A DNA stretch of 64,000 bases from Stenotrophomonas maltophilia (GCA_009912235.1 WNDS01000002.1:496001-560000), one strand, 5' to 3'. Numbered from the stretch's first letter, positions 6,682 to 16,181 are shown. Notes: a model not told the origin generated them from the letters alone. Program-made: numbers and translations.

Positions 6682-9240
6682 ATGACCGAACCCGAACCCT
6701 TGCCACGCCCCGCCACGCCAACCTGGAAACGGGTGGTCGCTGTAGTCTTCCCGCTGCTGATCCTGGCACTGGCCCTGCGCGGGCTGGCCGGCGAGTTCGA
6801 CGAGCACGGCTACCGCGCCATCCGCCATGCCTTCCATGACCTGAGCGGGGCGCAGATCGCGCTGACGGTGCTGCTGGGCCTGGCCAGCTATGCCTGCCTG
6901 GTCGGCTTCGATGCCATCGGCCTGCGCCGCAGTGGCAAGCGGGTGCACCCGGCGCGCGTCGGCATCACTGCCTTCCTGGCGCACACGCTGGGCCAGACCG
7001 TGGGGTTCGCGGCGCTGACCGGTGGCGCGGTGCGCCTGCGCGGCTATGGTAACGCTGGCCTGGACCTGGCCCAGATCGGCCAGGTGGTGCTGATGAGCAC
7101 GCTGGGCTTCATCTTCGGCGCGTGGCTGCTGATCGGCACCGCGCTGTGCCTGGAACCGGCGGCGGCGGCACTGGCCCTGCCGCTGGACCCGGCCGTGGTG
7201 CGCGTGGTCGGCATCGTTTCGCTGCTGGCCTACGCGGCCACCCTGGTCGTCGTCGGTGCGCAGGGCCGCACCTTCACTGTCTTCGGCCACGGCCTGTGGC
7301 TGCCCGACCGCCGCACCATGCTCGGCGTCACCGCCCTGAGCGTGGTGGAGCTGGTGCTGGCCAGCGCCGCGTTCTACGTGCTGCTACCCGATTCCACCCC
7401 GACCGGCCTGCCCGGCTTTGTCGGCCTGTACCTGGTGGCAGTACTGGCCGGCCTGGTCTCCACCGTGCCGGCAGGGCTGGGCGTGTTCGAATGGAGCCTG
7501 CTCAAGCTGCTGCCGCAGGTGGCACCGGGCGCGGTGCTGGCCGCCGCGCTGATCTACCGGGTCACCTATTACGTGCTGCCGCTGCTGCTGGCCACGCTGC
7601 TGGCGTTGACGCCGGCGCTGCGTAAGCCGCTGCGGGTCAGTGCCGGTGCCACCCGTGCCGGCTGGGCCGCGCTGCGCCCGTGGCTGCCGCAGATCATCGC
7701 GCTGGCCGCCTTCAGCGTGGGCGCGGCGCTGGTGATCGATGGCACCCTGCCCACGCCCAAGCGCAACCTGGTGAACGCCTCGCTGCCGATCCTGGAAACC
7801 TCGCACCTGCTGGGCAGCCTGGGCGGCGTGGCGCTGCTGCTGATCGGCCAGGGCCTGGCGCAGCGCAGCCATGCGGCCTGGGCGCTGGCCCTGATCTTCT
7901 GCGTGGCCGCCCCGCTGCCGATCTGGCTGCGCGGCGGCCAGGAACTGATCGCGCTGTCGGCGCTGCTGGTGGCCGGCGCGCTGTGGGCCGCGCGCCGCGA
8001 GTTCTACCGCCAGGGCGCCCTGCTGGACGAAGCCTGGTCGTGGCCGTGGATCCGCAACCTGGGCCTGGTGCTGGTGGCGGTCATCTGGCTGCTGTTCTTC
8101 ACTTACAGCCACGTGGAATACCAGAACGAGCTGTGGTGGCAGTTCGCGGTGTCGGGCAACGCCCCGCGCGCGCTGCGTGCGCTGCTGGTGGTGGCGCTGG
8201 CGCTGGTGATGTTCGGCCTGGCGCGCCTGCTGCACAGCACCCGCAGCCCGTTGCCGGCGGCCGACGAAGGCACGCTGCAGGCGCTGGCCCCGGTGCTGGC
8301 CGCCGCGGCCGACACCCAGGCCTGCCTGGTGCTGACCGCCGACAAGGCGGTGCTGCGCGACGAGAGTGGCCAGGGCTTTGTGATGATGCAGCGCTACGGC
8401 GGCTCGCTGATCGCCATGGGCGACCCGGTCGGGCCACCGCAGGTGGTGCGCGCATTGATCTGGCGCTTCCGCGAAGAAGCCGACCGGCTGGGCCTGCGCC
8501 CGGTGTTCTACCAGGTCAGCGAAACCTACTGGCAGACCTATCTGGACCTCGGGCTGGGGCTGGTCAAGCTGGGCGAAGAAGCGATGGTGCCGCTGCAGGG
8601 CCTCACCCTGGAGGGCCGCGAACGCGCCGACCTGCGCCAGGCCTGGAACCGTGGCAAACGCAGCGGGCTGAGCTTCCGCGTGGTGCCACCGGAAGAGGTA
8701 CCGGCGATCCTGCCGCAGCTGCAGGCCATTTCCGATGCGTGGCTGGAAGACAAGGCCGGTGACGAGAAGGGCTTCTCGCTGGGCAGCTTCGATGCCGCCT
8801 ACCTGGCCCGCTTCCCGGTGGCCGTGGTGGACGCCGACGGCCAGCCGGTGGCCTTCGCCAACCTGTGGCAGGCGCCGGCGGCCGCCGAACTGTCGGTGGA
8901 CCTGATGCGGCACCTGGCCTATGCACCCAAGGGCACGATGGATTTCCTGTTCATCGAGCTGTTCCTGTGGGGCCGCGACCACGGCTACACGCGGTTCTCG
9001 CTGGGCATGGCGCCGCTGTCGGGGCTGGCCGAACACCGCCTGGCCGGGCGCTGGAACCGCCTGGCCGGCCTGCTGGCCCGCCACGGTGAACGCTTCTACG
9101 GCTTCAGCGGCCTGCGCCGCTTCAAGTCCAAGTTCGCCCCGCAGTGGCGGCCGCGCTACCTGGCCGCCCCGGGCGGCATGCACCTGCCGGCGGCCCTGCT
9201 GGATGCCACGCGGCTGATCTCGCTGGACCCCAAGCGCTGA
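6682..9240 (+). CDS. mprF: Bifunctional phosphatidylglycerol lysyltransferase/flippase MprF
   Basis: 852 residues, as expected for MprF, which transfers an amino acid (usually Lys) from tRNA to phosphatidylglycerol and flips the product to the outer leaflet, lowering the negative surface charge and giving resistance to cationic peptides. The N-terminal ~520 residues hold many hydrophobic helices (flippase domain, UPF0104-type). The C-terminal ~330 residues form the cytosolic GNAT-like synthase domain, with MQRYGGSLIAMGDPVG and YTRFSLGMAPLSGL. No clear operon partner; the gene converges on the VirJ-like gene. The transferred amino acid cannot be predicted safely. Confidence 0.93.
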   Translation: MTEPEPLPRPATPTWKRVVAVVFPLLILALALRGLAGEFDEHGYRAIRHAFHDLSGAQIALTVLLGLASYACLVGFDAIGLRRSGKRVHPARVGITAFLAHTLGQTVGFAALTGGAVRLRGYGNAGLDLAQIGQVVLMSTLGFIFGAWLLIGTALCLEPAAAALALPLDPAVVRVVGIVSLLAYAATLVVVGAQGRTFTVFGHGLWLPDRRTMLGVTALSVVELVLASAAFYVLLPDSTPTGLPGFVGLYLVAVLAGLVSTVPAGLGVFEWSLLKLLPQVAPGAVLAAALIYRVTYYVLPLLLATLLALTPALRKPLRVSAGATRAGWAALRPWLPQIIALAAFSVGAALVIDGTLPTPKRNLVNASLPILETSHLLGSLGGVALLLIGQGLAQRSHAAWALALIFCVAAPLPIWLRGGQELIALSALLVAGALWAARREFYRQGALLDEAWSWPWIRNLGLVLVAVIWLLFFTYSHVEYQNELWWQFAVSGNAPRALRALLVVALALVMFGLARLLHSTRSPLPAADEGTLQALAPVLAAAADTQACLVLTADKAVLRDESGQGFVMMQRYGGSLIAMGDPVGPPQVVRALIWRFREEADRLGLRPVFYQVSETYWQTYLDLGLGLVKLGEEAMVPLQGLTLEGRERADLRQAWNRGKRSGLSFRVVPPEEVPAILPQLQAISDAWLEDKAGDEKGFSLGSFDAAYLARFPVAVVDADGQPVAFANLWQAPAAAELSVDLMRHLAYAPKGTMDFLFIELFLWGRDHGYTRFSLGMAPLSGLAEHRLAGRWNRLAGLLARHGERFYGFSGLRRFKSKFAPQWRPRYLAAPGGMHLPAALLDATRLISLDPKR

Positions 9241-9252
9241 GACGGGGCCAAT

Positions 9253-9281
9253 GCGCTGCCGCCTGCAATGGGCGGCAGCGC
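9253..9281. terminator. Hairpin between converging mprF and VirJ-like genes
   Basis: GCGCTGCCGCC and GGCGGCAGCGC form an 11-bp perfect stem with a 7-base loop between two convergent stops. There is no U-tract; bidirectional terminator function is inferred from position. Confidence 0.5.
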
Positions 9282-9294
9282 AGATGACGGCGGC

Positions 9295-10647
9295 TTACTG
9301 GCCGTCCTTGATGATCACTTCGGCCAGGCGGTCATAGTCGCCGTTGAAGTGATGGTCACCGGGCAGCTTCACCACGTGGATGCCATCAGCCGGCGACAAC
9401 GTCGGGCACAGCGCATCGCCGTCCTTCTCGCCGTACACGCACAGCGTCTTCACCGCCGGCAGCTTGGCCATTTCCGGTGCGATCGGCTGGCCACCGCCAC
9501 CGCCGCCCAGCCAGTTGGTCACGTGGAATTCGAAGTCGGCCTTCTTGCCCACCGACAGCAGCGCGATGCGTTCCACCTGCGCGCGCACCGCCGGGCTGAG
9601 CTGGTTGATGCTGGCCGGCAGCACGTCGGCGCCCTGCGAGAAGCCCACCAGCATCACCTTGTCGCGCTGCCATTGCTGGCGGTAGTGGCCGATGATGCGT
9701 TCCAGGTCGCGGGCAAAGCCCTGCGGGGTGCATGCGGTCCAGAAGTAGCGCAGCGAATCCACGCCCACCACCGAAATGCCTTCGGCGGCCAGCGCGGATG
9801 CCACGTCCTTGTCCAGCCCGGCCCAGCCACCATCGCCGGACACGAACACGGCCAGCGTGTCGCCGAGCTTGGCGGCAGGCACTTCCACCACCGGCAGGCC
9901 CTTGAGCGCATCCGGCGGCGGCGCCAGGCTGACCCCGGCCTGCGCGCCGAGCGTGCGCGCGGCGGCCACCAGCCCCGGCGTGGCATCGCCGGCACCGGTG
10001 CGCTGGAAGGTGCGTGCCATCGCCACGCGGAGCACGAACTGCGCCGAATCGCCGATCGAGCAGCGGTGGTCACCGGCCGCGTTCAACCACGGGAAATTCA
10101 GCTCGGTGGCCTGCAGGCGGCCAGCGCTGACACCGGCCCCGCAGACCATGCGCTCACGCACGTGGTCGGGGCAGAAGTTCTCGGTCAGCAGCCCGGCGAA
10201 AATCTGCTTGTCGGCCTGCGCGGCCAGTGCGTAGGCCAGCTCGGCACCTTCGCCATCGCCGCCCACCAGCGGCAGGTGGTAGCCGGGCATGTGCAGGTAG
10301 GCCTGCATCCAGCGCGAGAAGTTCTCCACGTCGCCCGGGCCGAATGCACAGTTGCTGTTGCCCTCGCGCTTGAGCGCGCCGCGCAGCTTGGCCACGTCCA
10401 CCGCAGCCACCAGGGCACCGTCGGCGCGCAGCGCCTCGATCGGCGGCCGCGTGGCGTCATCGCGGCGGTCTTCATGGAACCAGATGACCACGCGCTTGGG
10501 CGCACCGGTCGGCAGGTGCACCGGCACCTGCTGGAAACGCCCATGGCTGACATCCTGCACACTGCTGGCCACCGTCGCCATCGCCGTGGCTGGCAGCGCC
10601 GCCATCGCCAGCATTACCCCCATCGCCCTTCCCAGGCCTGCTCGCAT
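9295..10647 (-). CDS. VirJ/AcvB-like virulence-factor family protein (secreted alpha/beta hydrolase)
   Basis: About 450 residues with a signal peptide (MRAGLGRAMGVMLAMAALPATAMA). The C-terminal half matches the VirJ domain of Agrobacterium AcvB/VirJ: SGDGGWAGLDKDVA, the nucleophile-elbow block LVGFSQGADVLP, and a late HHFNGDY with the catalytic His. AcvB has been linked to periplasmic hydrolysis of lysyl-phosphatidylglycerol, which fits the convergent neighbour mprF. That functional link is inference. The ATG overlaps the upstream DUF998 stop (TGATG), so translation is coupled. Confidence 0.85.
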   Translation of the reverse strand: MRAGLGRAMGVMLAMAALPATAMATVASSVQDVSHGRFQQVPVHLPTGAPKRVVIWFHEDRRDDATRPPIEALRADGALVAAVDVAKLRGALKREGNSNCAFGPGDVENFSRWMQAYLHMPGYHLPLVGGDGEGAELAYALAAQADKQIFAGLLTENFCPDHVRERMVCGAGVSAGRLQATELNFPWLNAAGDHRCSIGDSAQFVLRVAMARTFQRTGAGDATPGLVAAARTLGAQAGVSLAPPPDALKGLPVVEVPAAKLGDTLAVFVSGDGGWAGLDKDVASALAAEGISVVGVDSLRYFWTACTPQGFARDLERIIGHYRQQWQRDKVMLVGFSQGADVLPASINQLSPAVRAQVERIALLSVGKKADFEFHVTNWLGGGGGGQPIAPEMAKLPAVKTLCVYGEKDGDALCPTLSPADGIHVVKLPGDHHFNGDYDRLAEVIIKDGQ

Positions 10648-11342
10648 CAGTTCGGATCCTTGTTGGAATGCGCACACGATACGCCGTGGCAGGTGTGTGC
10701 TGCATGTACGGCAACGGGCTGTTGGCTGCGGCGCCACAGGCCCCACGCCAGGCACAGCAGCCAGCCGGCGATGACCACGATGACCAGCTTCTGCCCGGCC
10801 CCGCGCGGCGGCCCGCGCCAGAGCACATGCAGCCACAGCAGCACGAACGCCAGCCAGGCCCAGCCCCACAGCTGGCCGGCCAGCCCGGCCCAGCCCGGCT
10901 CGCGGCGCAGGTACCAGGCCTGCAGCAGCATGCCGGTGCTGGCACACAGGAAGGCGGTGTTGGCGGCCAGGCCGTGGATGAACGGTGCCAGCAGCGGTGT
11001 CCACTGCGGCAGCCAGCTGTCACCGATGGCCACCGTCGCCAGCCCCAGCGCCGAGAGCACGAACAGCAGCGGCGCGGCAGCACTGCGGCGCGGGCCGTGG
11101 CTGCTGCGGTACAGCGCCAGGCCCAGCACGGCGATGGCCAGCGCCAGCAGGCAGTAAGCGGTGCGCAGGGCCAGGCCCCACGGGCCGTGCAGGTACAGGC
11201 TGAGGGTGGCCTGCACCCAGTCCAGGTCGGTACGCACGAACTGGGTGGCCAGGGCCAGCGCCATGAACAGCAGCAGCGCTGCGATGGCCAGGCCGGCGGC
11301 GGCGCGCGACAGCGCCGTGGCGGCGCTCACGGTCACGGTCAC
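10647..11342 (-). CDS. DUF998 family integral membrane protein
   Basis: 231 residues, mostly hydrophobic, with about six predicted membrane segments, for example AGLAIAALLLFMALALATQF and VIVVIAGWLLCLAWGLW. The block GDSWLPQWTPLLAPFIHGLAAN is typical of DUF998. I place the start at GTG 11342, which overlaps the upstream stop as GTGA; an ATG 30 bases further upstream (11372) is possible. It is the middle gene of a tightly packed three-gene unit with the oxidoreductase-like and VirJ-like genes. Function is unknown. Confidence 0.8.
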   Translation of the reverse strand: MTVTVSAATALSRAAAGLAIAALLLFMALALATQFVRTDLDWVQATLSLYLHGPWGLALRTAYCLLALAIAVLGLALYRSSHGPRRSAAAPLLFVLSALGLATVAIGDSWLPQWTPLLAPFIHGLAANTAFLCASTGMLLQAWYLRREPGWAGLAGQLWGWAWLAFVLLWLHVLWRGPPRGAGQKLVIVVIAGWLLCLAWGLWRRSQQPVAVHAAHTCHGVSCAHSNKDPN

Positions 11343-11536
11343 GGCGTGGCCTCCGGGTGGCGCTGCAGCCATGCGGCCAGCTCGCGGCGGTAGCGCTGCA
11401 GCTCATCGGCATACAGGTCGAGCACGCACAGCGGGCAGCCACTGCCACAGCACTCGTTGGGGCCCGGTTCCTCGGGCGGCAGCGGGCGCGGATCGCGGTC
11501 GGCAGCAGCATCAGGGGGGAAGTCAGTCACGGTCAC
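11339..11536 (-). CDS. Small oxidoreductase-like domain protein
   Basis: 65 residues. The segment ECCGSGCPLCVLDLYADELQ, rich in Cys with a following Tyr helix, is the signature of the oxidoreductase-like domain found in small bacterial proteins and at the N-terminus of some eukaryotic mitochondrial proteins. The Cys pattern (CC-x2-C-x2-C) suggests metal or Fe-S binding. It starts with GTG and overlaps the DUF998 gene by four bases. Confidence 0.8.
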   Translation of the reverse strand: MTVTDFPPDAAADRDPRPLPPEEPGPNECCGSGCPLCVLDLYADELQRYRRELAAWLQRHPEATP

Positions 11537-11603
11537 GCCGGGGCACAGCCATCAGGGCGTGCAGTTTACGGCCAGCGCAGCACGATCCTGTCGCCGCCCG
11601 GGG

Positions 11604-12206
11604 TCAGGCGCCCAGGCGGCGGCGCAGGTTGTCCCGTGCGGCGGCATCGCAGCGCGCATGGAACCAGTCGCTGAGGAAGATGCGTGGCCGGCCCAGCAGG
11701 GCCTTCAGGAAGCGCTTGCGCCCGGCGCGGTACAGGAAGCCCGGCACCACCCCGGCGTATTCCTCGGCCACGCCCTGGTCGTAGGCATCGAACACCGCCG
11801 TCGGTGCGGCCAGGATCGCCATGTCGCAGTCCAGGAACAGGGCGGCTTCGGCATCGACATCGTCCACGCCCAGCTCGCCGTGGCGGGCGGTGAGCGCGAT
11901 CAGCTGCACCACCCGCTCCACGTCGATGCCGGCCTCGGGCAGCCAGCGCGCCACCGCCAGCCTGGCCAGTTCGGCCGAGCGCGCCTCGTTGTCCTTGCGC
12001 CCGGCCTCGTACACCGCATCGTGGTACAGCGCGGCCAGGTAGACCTCGGCCGGCTGCTGCCAGCCCGGCCCCTGCGCCACCTGCTGGCAGTGCTGCAGCA
12101 CCGCGCGCGCGTGGCCGAAGTGGTGGTAGGCGCGCGGCGGCGTGGCATAGGCCGACTGCACGGCCTGCAGCTGCGCTTCGGGCAGGTCCAGGGGAGCGAA
12201 TTCCAT
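11604..12206 (-). CDS. HD-domain protein, predicted metal-dependent phosphohydrolase
   Basis: 200 residues. YHHFGHARAVL, AALYHDAVYEAGRKDNEARSA and the later D-rich helix LDCDMAILAA are the metal-binding positions of the small HD family. The C-terminal SDWFHARCDAAARDNL is conserved in relatives. The ATG at 12206 begins MEFAPLDLPEAQ; an upstream in-frame ATG at 12245 gives only a basic, unconserved extension. Substrate is unknown, probably a nucleotide. Confidence 0.85.
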   Translation of the reverse strand: MEFAPLDLPEAQLQAVQSAYATPPRAYHHFGHARAVLQHCQQVAQGPGWQQPAEVYLAALYHDAVYEAGRKDNEARSAELARLAVARWLPEAGIDVERVVQLIALTARHGELGVDDVDAEAALFLDCDMAILAAPTAVFDAYDQGVAEEYAGVVPGFLYRAGRKRFLKALLGRPRIFLSDWFHARCDAAARDNLRRRLGA

Positions 12207-12440
12207 GCGCCGATCATCCCGCCTGCGCCGGCTGCCGGCAAGCACTGGCCATTTTTTTTAACCACACCTTCGCGATGCCCACCGGGCAAGGGCTGGCAGC
12301 GGTTGTCCACAGCTTTGCCCGGCGCCGGTCCACACCGGCTGTGGATGAGCCCGCCAGCGGCCCGGCGCTGCTGCACGCGGGCACGCGCGGGTCTACACTG
12401 CGGCCAGGTGGCCTGCCGGCTGCCCTTGCGGAGAGCTGCC

Positions 12441-13576
12441 ATGCGCCTGCCAACCGCTGTATACCTGCTGTGCTGCCTCACCCTCACCAGCCTGGCCGCG
12501 CACGCGCAGGACACCGCGCCCGCACTGCCGCCGCCCCCCCGCCCTCGCCGGTGCCCACGCCCGCCGAGGTGCTGGCGCTGCCGCCACCGCTGCGCGCACT
12601 GCTGCAGCAGCAGGTGATCGACCGCGGGCATTCGCGCGAGCAGCGCCTGCAGGCGCTGGTGGAGATGATCTTCAGCCGGCAGGGGCTGGACCTGCAGTAC
12701 GACGCCGATGCCACGCTGACCCTGGCGGAAATCTGGCAGCAGCGCCGCGCCAACTGCCTGTCCTTCACCCTGCTGTTTGTCACCCTCGCCCGCAAGGCCG
12801 GCATCGATGCGCGCGTGCAGGAGGTGGGCGAAGTGGTGTCGTGGTACCAGGACGCCGACCAGGGCGTGGTGTTCAACGTGGGCCACGTCAATGCCGGGGT
12901 GGAGATTGCCGGCGGCAGCGCGACGGTCGACCTGGACCGCAACGTGCTCTACGACCGCCATGGCCCGCACGCGATCAGCGATACGCGCGCGCTGGCGCAC
13001 TTCTATAACAACCGCGGTGCCGGGCGGCTGGTGGCCGGCGATGCCGACGGCGCACGCCAGCTGTTCGCCGCGGCACTGCAGCAGGTCGCCGGTTTCAGCC
13101 AGGCCTGGAACAATCTCGGGGTGCTGGCCCACCGCCAGGGCGATGACCTGGCGGCGCGGCGGGCCTTCGAAACGGTGCTGCGCGATGAGCCGGACAACAC
13201 CGCGGCGCTGTCCAATGCCAGCGTGCTGTACCAGGCCGCCGGCCTGCAGGCACAGGCCGCACGGCTGCAGCAGCGGCTGCGCCGGGCCCAGCTGCAGGAC
13301 CCGTTCGCGCAGTACATGCAGGGCGCGCAGGCCGAGCGGGCTGGCCGCCTGGACGAGGCCATCGCCCATTACCGGCGGGCGGTGCGGCTGTACGATACCG
13401 CACACCAGTTACATTTCGGGCTCGCCCGCGCCTACTTCCTGCGCGGGCAGCTGCGCCGCGCCAATGCAGAACTGACCCGAGCCCAGCAGCTGGGCGGTGC
13501 GCCGTTGCAGGCGCGCTACCAGGCCAAGCTGGACAGCCTGGCGCGCTGGCGGGCGCAGCAGCGCACGGGGCGCTGA
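12441..13576 (+). pseudogene. Transglutaminase-like/TPR secreted protein, frameshifted at a C7 run
   Basis: A signal peptide (MRLPTAVYLLCCLTLTSLAA, then HAQ) starts at ATG 12441 and runs into a Pro-rich stretch. The main body continues in another frame from about 12541: PTPAEVLALPPPLRALLQQQ, a transglutaminase-like core with catalytic-Cys block ANCLSFTLLF and NVGHVN, then TPR repeats from about residue 200 to the end. One extra C in the C7 run at 12534-12540 would restore a single frame of about 379 residues. Either a sequencing error, a real mutation, or homopolymer phase variation. If intact it would be a periplasmic protein. Confidence 0.75.
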
Positions 13577-13589
13577 CGCGCGCCCGGCC

Positions 13590-13925
13590 TCAGGCCTTTT
13601 TCAGGAAGCAGGTCTTCAGCACCAGGCCCTTGATCTTGTCCGAGTTGCCTTCGATGTGCTCGGCATCGTCTTCCACCAGGCGGATGTTGCGGATGACGGT
13701 GCCCTGCTTCAGCGGAATCGAAGAGCCCTTCACCTTCAGGTCCTTGATGACCGTGACCGTATCGCCGGACTGCAGCACATTGCCGTTGCTGTCGCGCACG
13801 ATCTGTTCGCTGCCGGTGCCTTCCTCAGCGGTCCATTCGAAGCCGCAGTCGGCGCAGATCCACAGCGCGCCATCGGCGTAGGTGTTTTCCAGGGTGCATT
13901 GCGGGCAGGCAGGTACTGCGGACAT
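13590..13925 (-). CDS. yjdM: Zinc-ribbon protein YjdM (PhnA family)
   Basis: 111 residues, the exact family size. The N-terminus has the zinc ribbon CPQCTLENTYADG followed by CADCGFEW, and the C-terminal domain has SGDTVTVIKDLKVKGSS and a final TCFLKK. The family was first named PhnA for its proximity to phosphonate genes but has no proven role in phosphonate use. It is a single gene converging on the TPR gene. Confidence 0.92.
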   Translation of the reverse strand: MSAVPACPQCTLENTYADGALWICADCGFEWTAEEGTGSEQIVRDSNGNVLQSGDTVTVIKDLKVKGSSIPLKQGTVIRNIRLVEDDAEHIEGNSDKIKGLVLKTCFLKKA

Positions 13926-14094
13926 CAGGCATCTCGATACGGGCGACAGGCTGCAGTGTAACCGCTGGGCCCATCGGCCCCCTCGGCGGGGCCACCATGC
14001 ATCCGCGCAACGGGCAGGCACGCGGCCCGCACTTGCAGTGGCGGCCGAAACCGCGCAGAGTGCGCGCGCCCCCCGCTTTCTGGAACGTCCCCCC

Positions 14095-15456
14095 ATGCGC
14101 CTGGGCATCGATTTCGGCACCAGCAACTCGGCCGCAGCCGTCGTCGTCGACGGCCGGGTGCAGCCGATCCACTTCGGCGACGCGCAGCAGTTCCGCACCA
14201 GCGTGTACTTCCCCGGCGCGGTGCAGGACCCGGACGACTTCCGGCCGGATGAAAGCCAGGAACACGAGCTGCAGCGGCTGATCGACAGCGCGGCGCGGCA
14301 GGCGCGCGCGGCCGGGTTGGAGCGGACGCCGCAAGCGCTGCGCCGCGAAGCCCTGCGTGCACTGCGCCGGGACTGGATGGAAACGCGCATGCGCGAGCCG
14401 CGCAGTTCCAGCGAGCTGCTGCAGAACGCGGTCTACGGTGATGCGGCGCTGGAAGCCTATTTCCTGGAGCAGGAAGGCAACTTGGTGCAGAGCCCCAAGT
14501 CGATGCTCGGCTACAACCTGCACCCGCGTGCGCGCCAGACCATCACCGGCATCGCCAGCCACATCCTCGAACACATCCGGCTGACCGCCAGCGCCCAGCT
14601 GGGCGCGCCGGTGCGCGAAGCCCTGCTCGGCCGTCCGGTGCAGTTCCGCAGTTCCATCGGCGCGGCCGGCAACGACCAGGCGCTGGAGATCCTGCGCGAA
14701 GCGGCGACGCAGGCCGGTTTCGACGCCGTGGATTTCCTGGAGGAACCGGCTGCGGCGGCCATGCATTACCACGCCGGCAGCGATGCGCGGCACGACGCGA
14801 TCATCGTCGACATCGGCGGCGGTACCACCGATATCGCCCACGCCGAGGTCGGCGGCAACGCGACACCGGTGATCCACCGCGCCTGGGGTATCGCACGTGG
14901 CGGTACCGATATCGATCTGGCGCTGAGCCTGGCGCGGTACATGCCGCTGTTCGGCCGTGGCGTCAGCCGCGTGCCCACCCACCACTTCGTGGAAGCGGCC
15001 ACCGTGCAGGACATGCCGCGCCAGCGTGAATTCCGCCTGCACCGCTACGAGCACGTCGACAGCCCGTGGGGACCGCGCCTGCAGGCGCTGCAGGAACCGG
15101 GCAACACCGCCCGGCTGTACCGCGACGTGGAACAGGCCAAGATCGCGCTGAGCAGCAGCGACAGCCGCCGCAGCACGCTGGATTACATCGGCCGCGACCT
15201 GCACGTGGACACCCCGGCCGATGGCCTGGCCGAGGCCGCCCATGGCTACATCGGGCAGATGCAGGAGCTGCTGGCCGAGGTCCGCGCTGCGATCGGCGGC
15301 GACCCCAAGGCGGTGTTCATCACCGGCGGCATGTCGCGCGCCGGGTACCTGCGCCAGGCCATTGCGGCGGCCTTCCCGGGCGCGCGGCCGGTCCACGGCG
15401 ACCCGTCATTCGGTGTGGTGCAGGGCCTGGCACTGGCGGCGGCCAGCCGGGATTAA
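14095..15456 (+). CDS. Hsp70-family (YegD-like) actin-fold ATPase
   Basis: 453 residues. LGIDFGTSNSAAAV is the phosphate-1 loop, IIVDIGGGTTDIAHAEV the phosphate-2 loop, and FITGGMSRAGYL the adenosine motif of the actin/Hsp70 ATPase fold. The C-terminal substrate-binding domain and lid of DnaK are missing, as in E. coli YegD. The ATG at 14095 places the GIDFGT loop at the expected N-terminal position. Client proteins are unknown. Confidence 0.88.
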   Translation: MRLGIDFGTSNSAAAVVVDGRVQPIHFGDAQQFRTSVYFPGAVQDPDDFRPDESQEHELQRLIDSAARQARAAGLERTPQALRREALRALRRDWMETRMREPRSSSELLQNAVYGDAALEAYFLEQEGNLVQSPKSMLGYNLHPRARQTITGIASHILEHIRLTASAQLGAPVREALLGRPVQFRSSIGAAGNDQALEILREAATQAGFDAVDFLEEPAAAAMHYHAGSDARHDAIIVDIGGGTTDIAHAEVGGNATPVIHRAWGIARGGTDIDLALSLARYMPLFGRGVSRVPTHHFVEAATVQDMPRQREFRLHRYEHVDSPWGPRLQALQEPGNTARLYRDVEQAKIALSSSDSRRSTLDYIGRDLHVDTPADGLAEAAHGYIGQMQELLAEVRAAIGGDPKAVFITGGMSRAGYLRQAIAAAFPGARPVHGDPSFGVVQGLALAAASRD

Positions 15457-15642
15457 CAATTCGTTACGCGCCCCGCGCTATGATCACGGGGCTTGACATC
15501 CGCCCGCATTCCATTGGGGCTTCCACCACTGGGGCTTCCAGTGTGCCTTCCCCGCGCGAGACCCGCCCTGCGGGCAGTTTCGGCCGTGTTTCCTGGCTCT
15601 TCCACGGCACGCGTACTACCCGAGCCGCCATCGAGACCCGCT

Positions 15643-15990
15643 TTGGGCACCCGCCAGGCCCCCGTGGCCGCACAACCTGTCGCAGCACCCGCACCCATCG
15701 ACTGCCGCCGTTGTGAGGCCGTCTGCTGCCGGTTGCCGGTGCATGTGCTTCCCGGCGACAACGTGCCCGCGTACCTGCAGGCGGTGGACGAGCATGGCTG
15801 CACGGTGATGGCGCGCAACGAGGAAGGCTGGTGCGCGGCCATCGACCCCTATCACCTGCGCTGCACCATCTACACGCAGCGTCCCGCGATCTGCCGCCAG
15901 TTTCCGATGGGCGGCGATGACTGCCGCAGCGTGCGGCAGGACTACCGGCAGCAGGCCGCCGCCTGCCTGCCTCTTTCCCCTTCCACCTGA
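15643..15990 (+). CDS. YkgJ-family cysteine cluster protein
   Basis: About 115 residues if TTG 15643 is used. The conserved core is IDCRRCEAVCCR, then WCAAIDPYHLRCTIYTQRPAICRQFPMGG and a final DCR: the CxxCxxxCC plus C...C cluster typical of this Zn/Fe-S-binding family. No ATG lies in frame near the core; TTG 15643 or GTG 15664 fit best, and the frame is open further up to 15493. The start is therefore uncertain. It precedes a small basic gene by 11 bases. Confidence 0.75.
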   Translation: MGTRQAPVAAQPVAAPAPIDCRRCEAVCCRLPVHVLPGDNVPAYLQAVDEHGCTVMARNEEGWCAAIDPYHLRCTIYTQRPAICRQFPMGGDDCRSVRQDYRQQAAACLPLSPST

Positions 15991-16001
15991 TAGGAGCCCC
16001 C

Positions 16002-16181
16002 ATGCCCCGCAAGGCAAAAACCCCCGCGAAGGCAAGCAACAGCATCCGCAGTGACCGCAAGGGTGCCAGCAGTGCCGTCATCAGCAGCAGCAGCATCGCC
16101 GCCGACGTGGCCGCGTTCCGCAAGGCCGGCGGCAAGATCGAAGTCCTGGGCACCACCTGGGCCCTGAAGAAGGCCGGCTGA
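16002..16181 (+). CDS. Small basic protein, 59 residues
   Basis: A short frame beginning MPRKAKTPAKASNSIRSDRK with TAGGAG at good spacing upstream. It has a lysine/arginine-rich N-terminus, a Ser-rich middle and a C-terminal FRKAGGKIEVLGTTWALKK. I do not recognise the family. Its position 11 bases after the YkgJ gene, with its own ribosome-binding site, supports a real co-transcribed gene. It could bind nucleic acid, but nothing shows that. Confidence 0.6.
   Translation: MPRKAKTPAKASNSIRSDRKGASSAVISSSSIAADVAAFRKAGGKIEVLGTTWALKKAG

Noticed and set aside
12304..12348. Pair of DnaA-box-like sites (TTGTCCACA; inverted TCATCCACA) as a replication origin
   Set aside because: Two single-mismatch boxes only, no AT-rich region and no dnaA/dnaN nearby. 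At best a DnaA-binding site.
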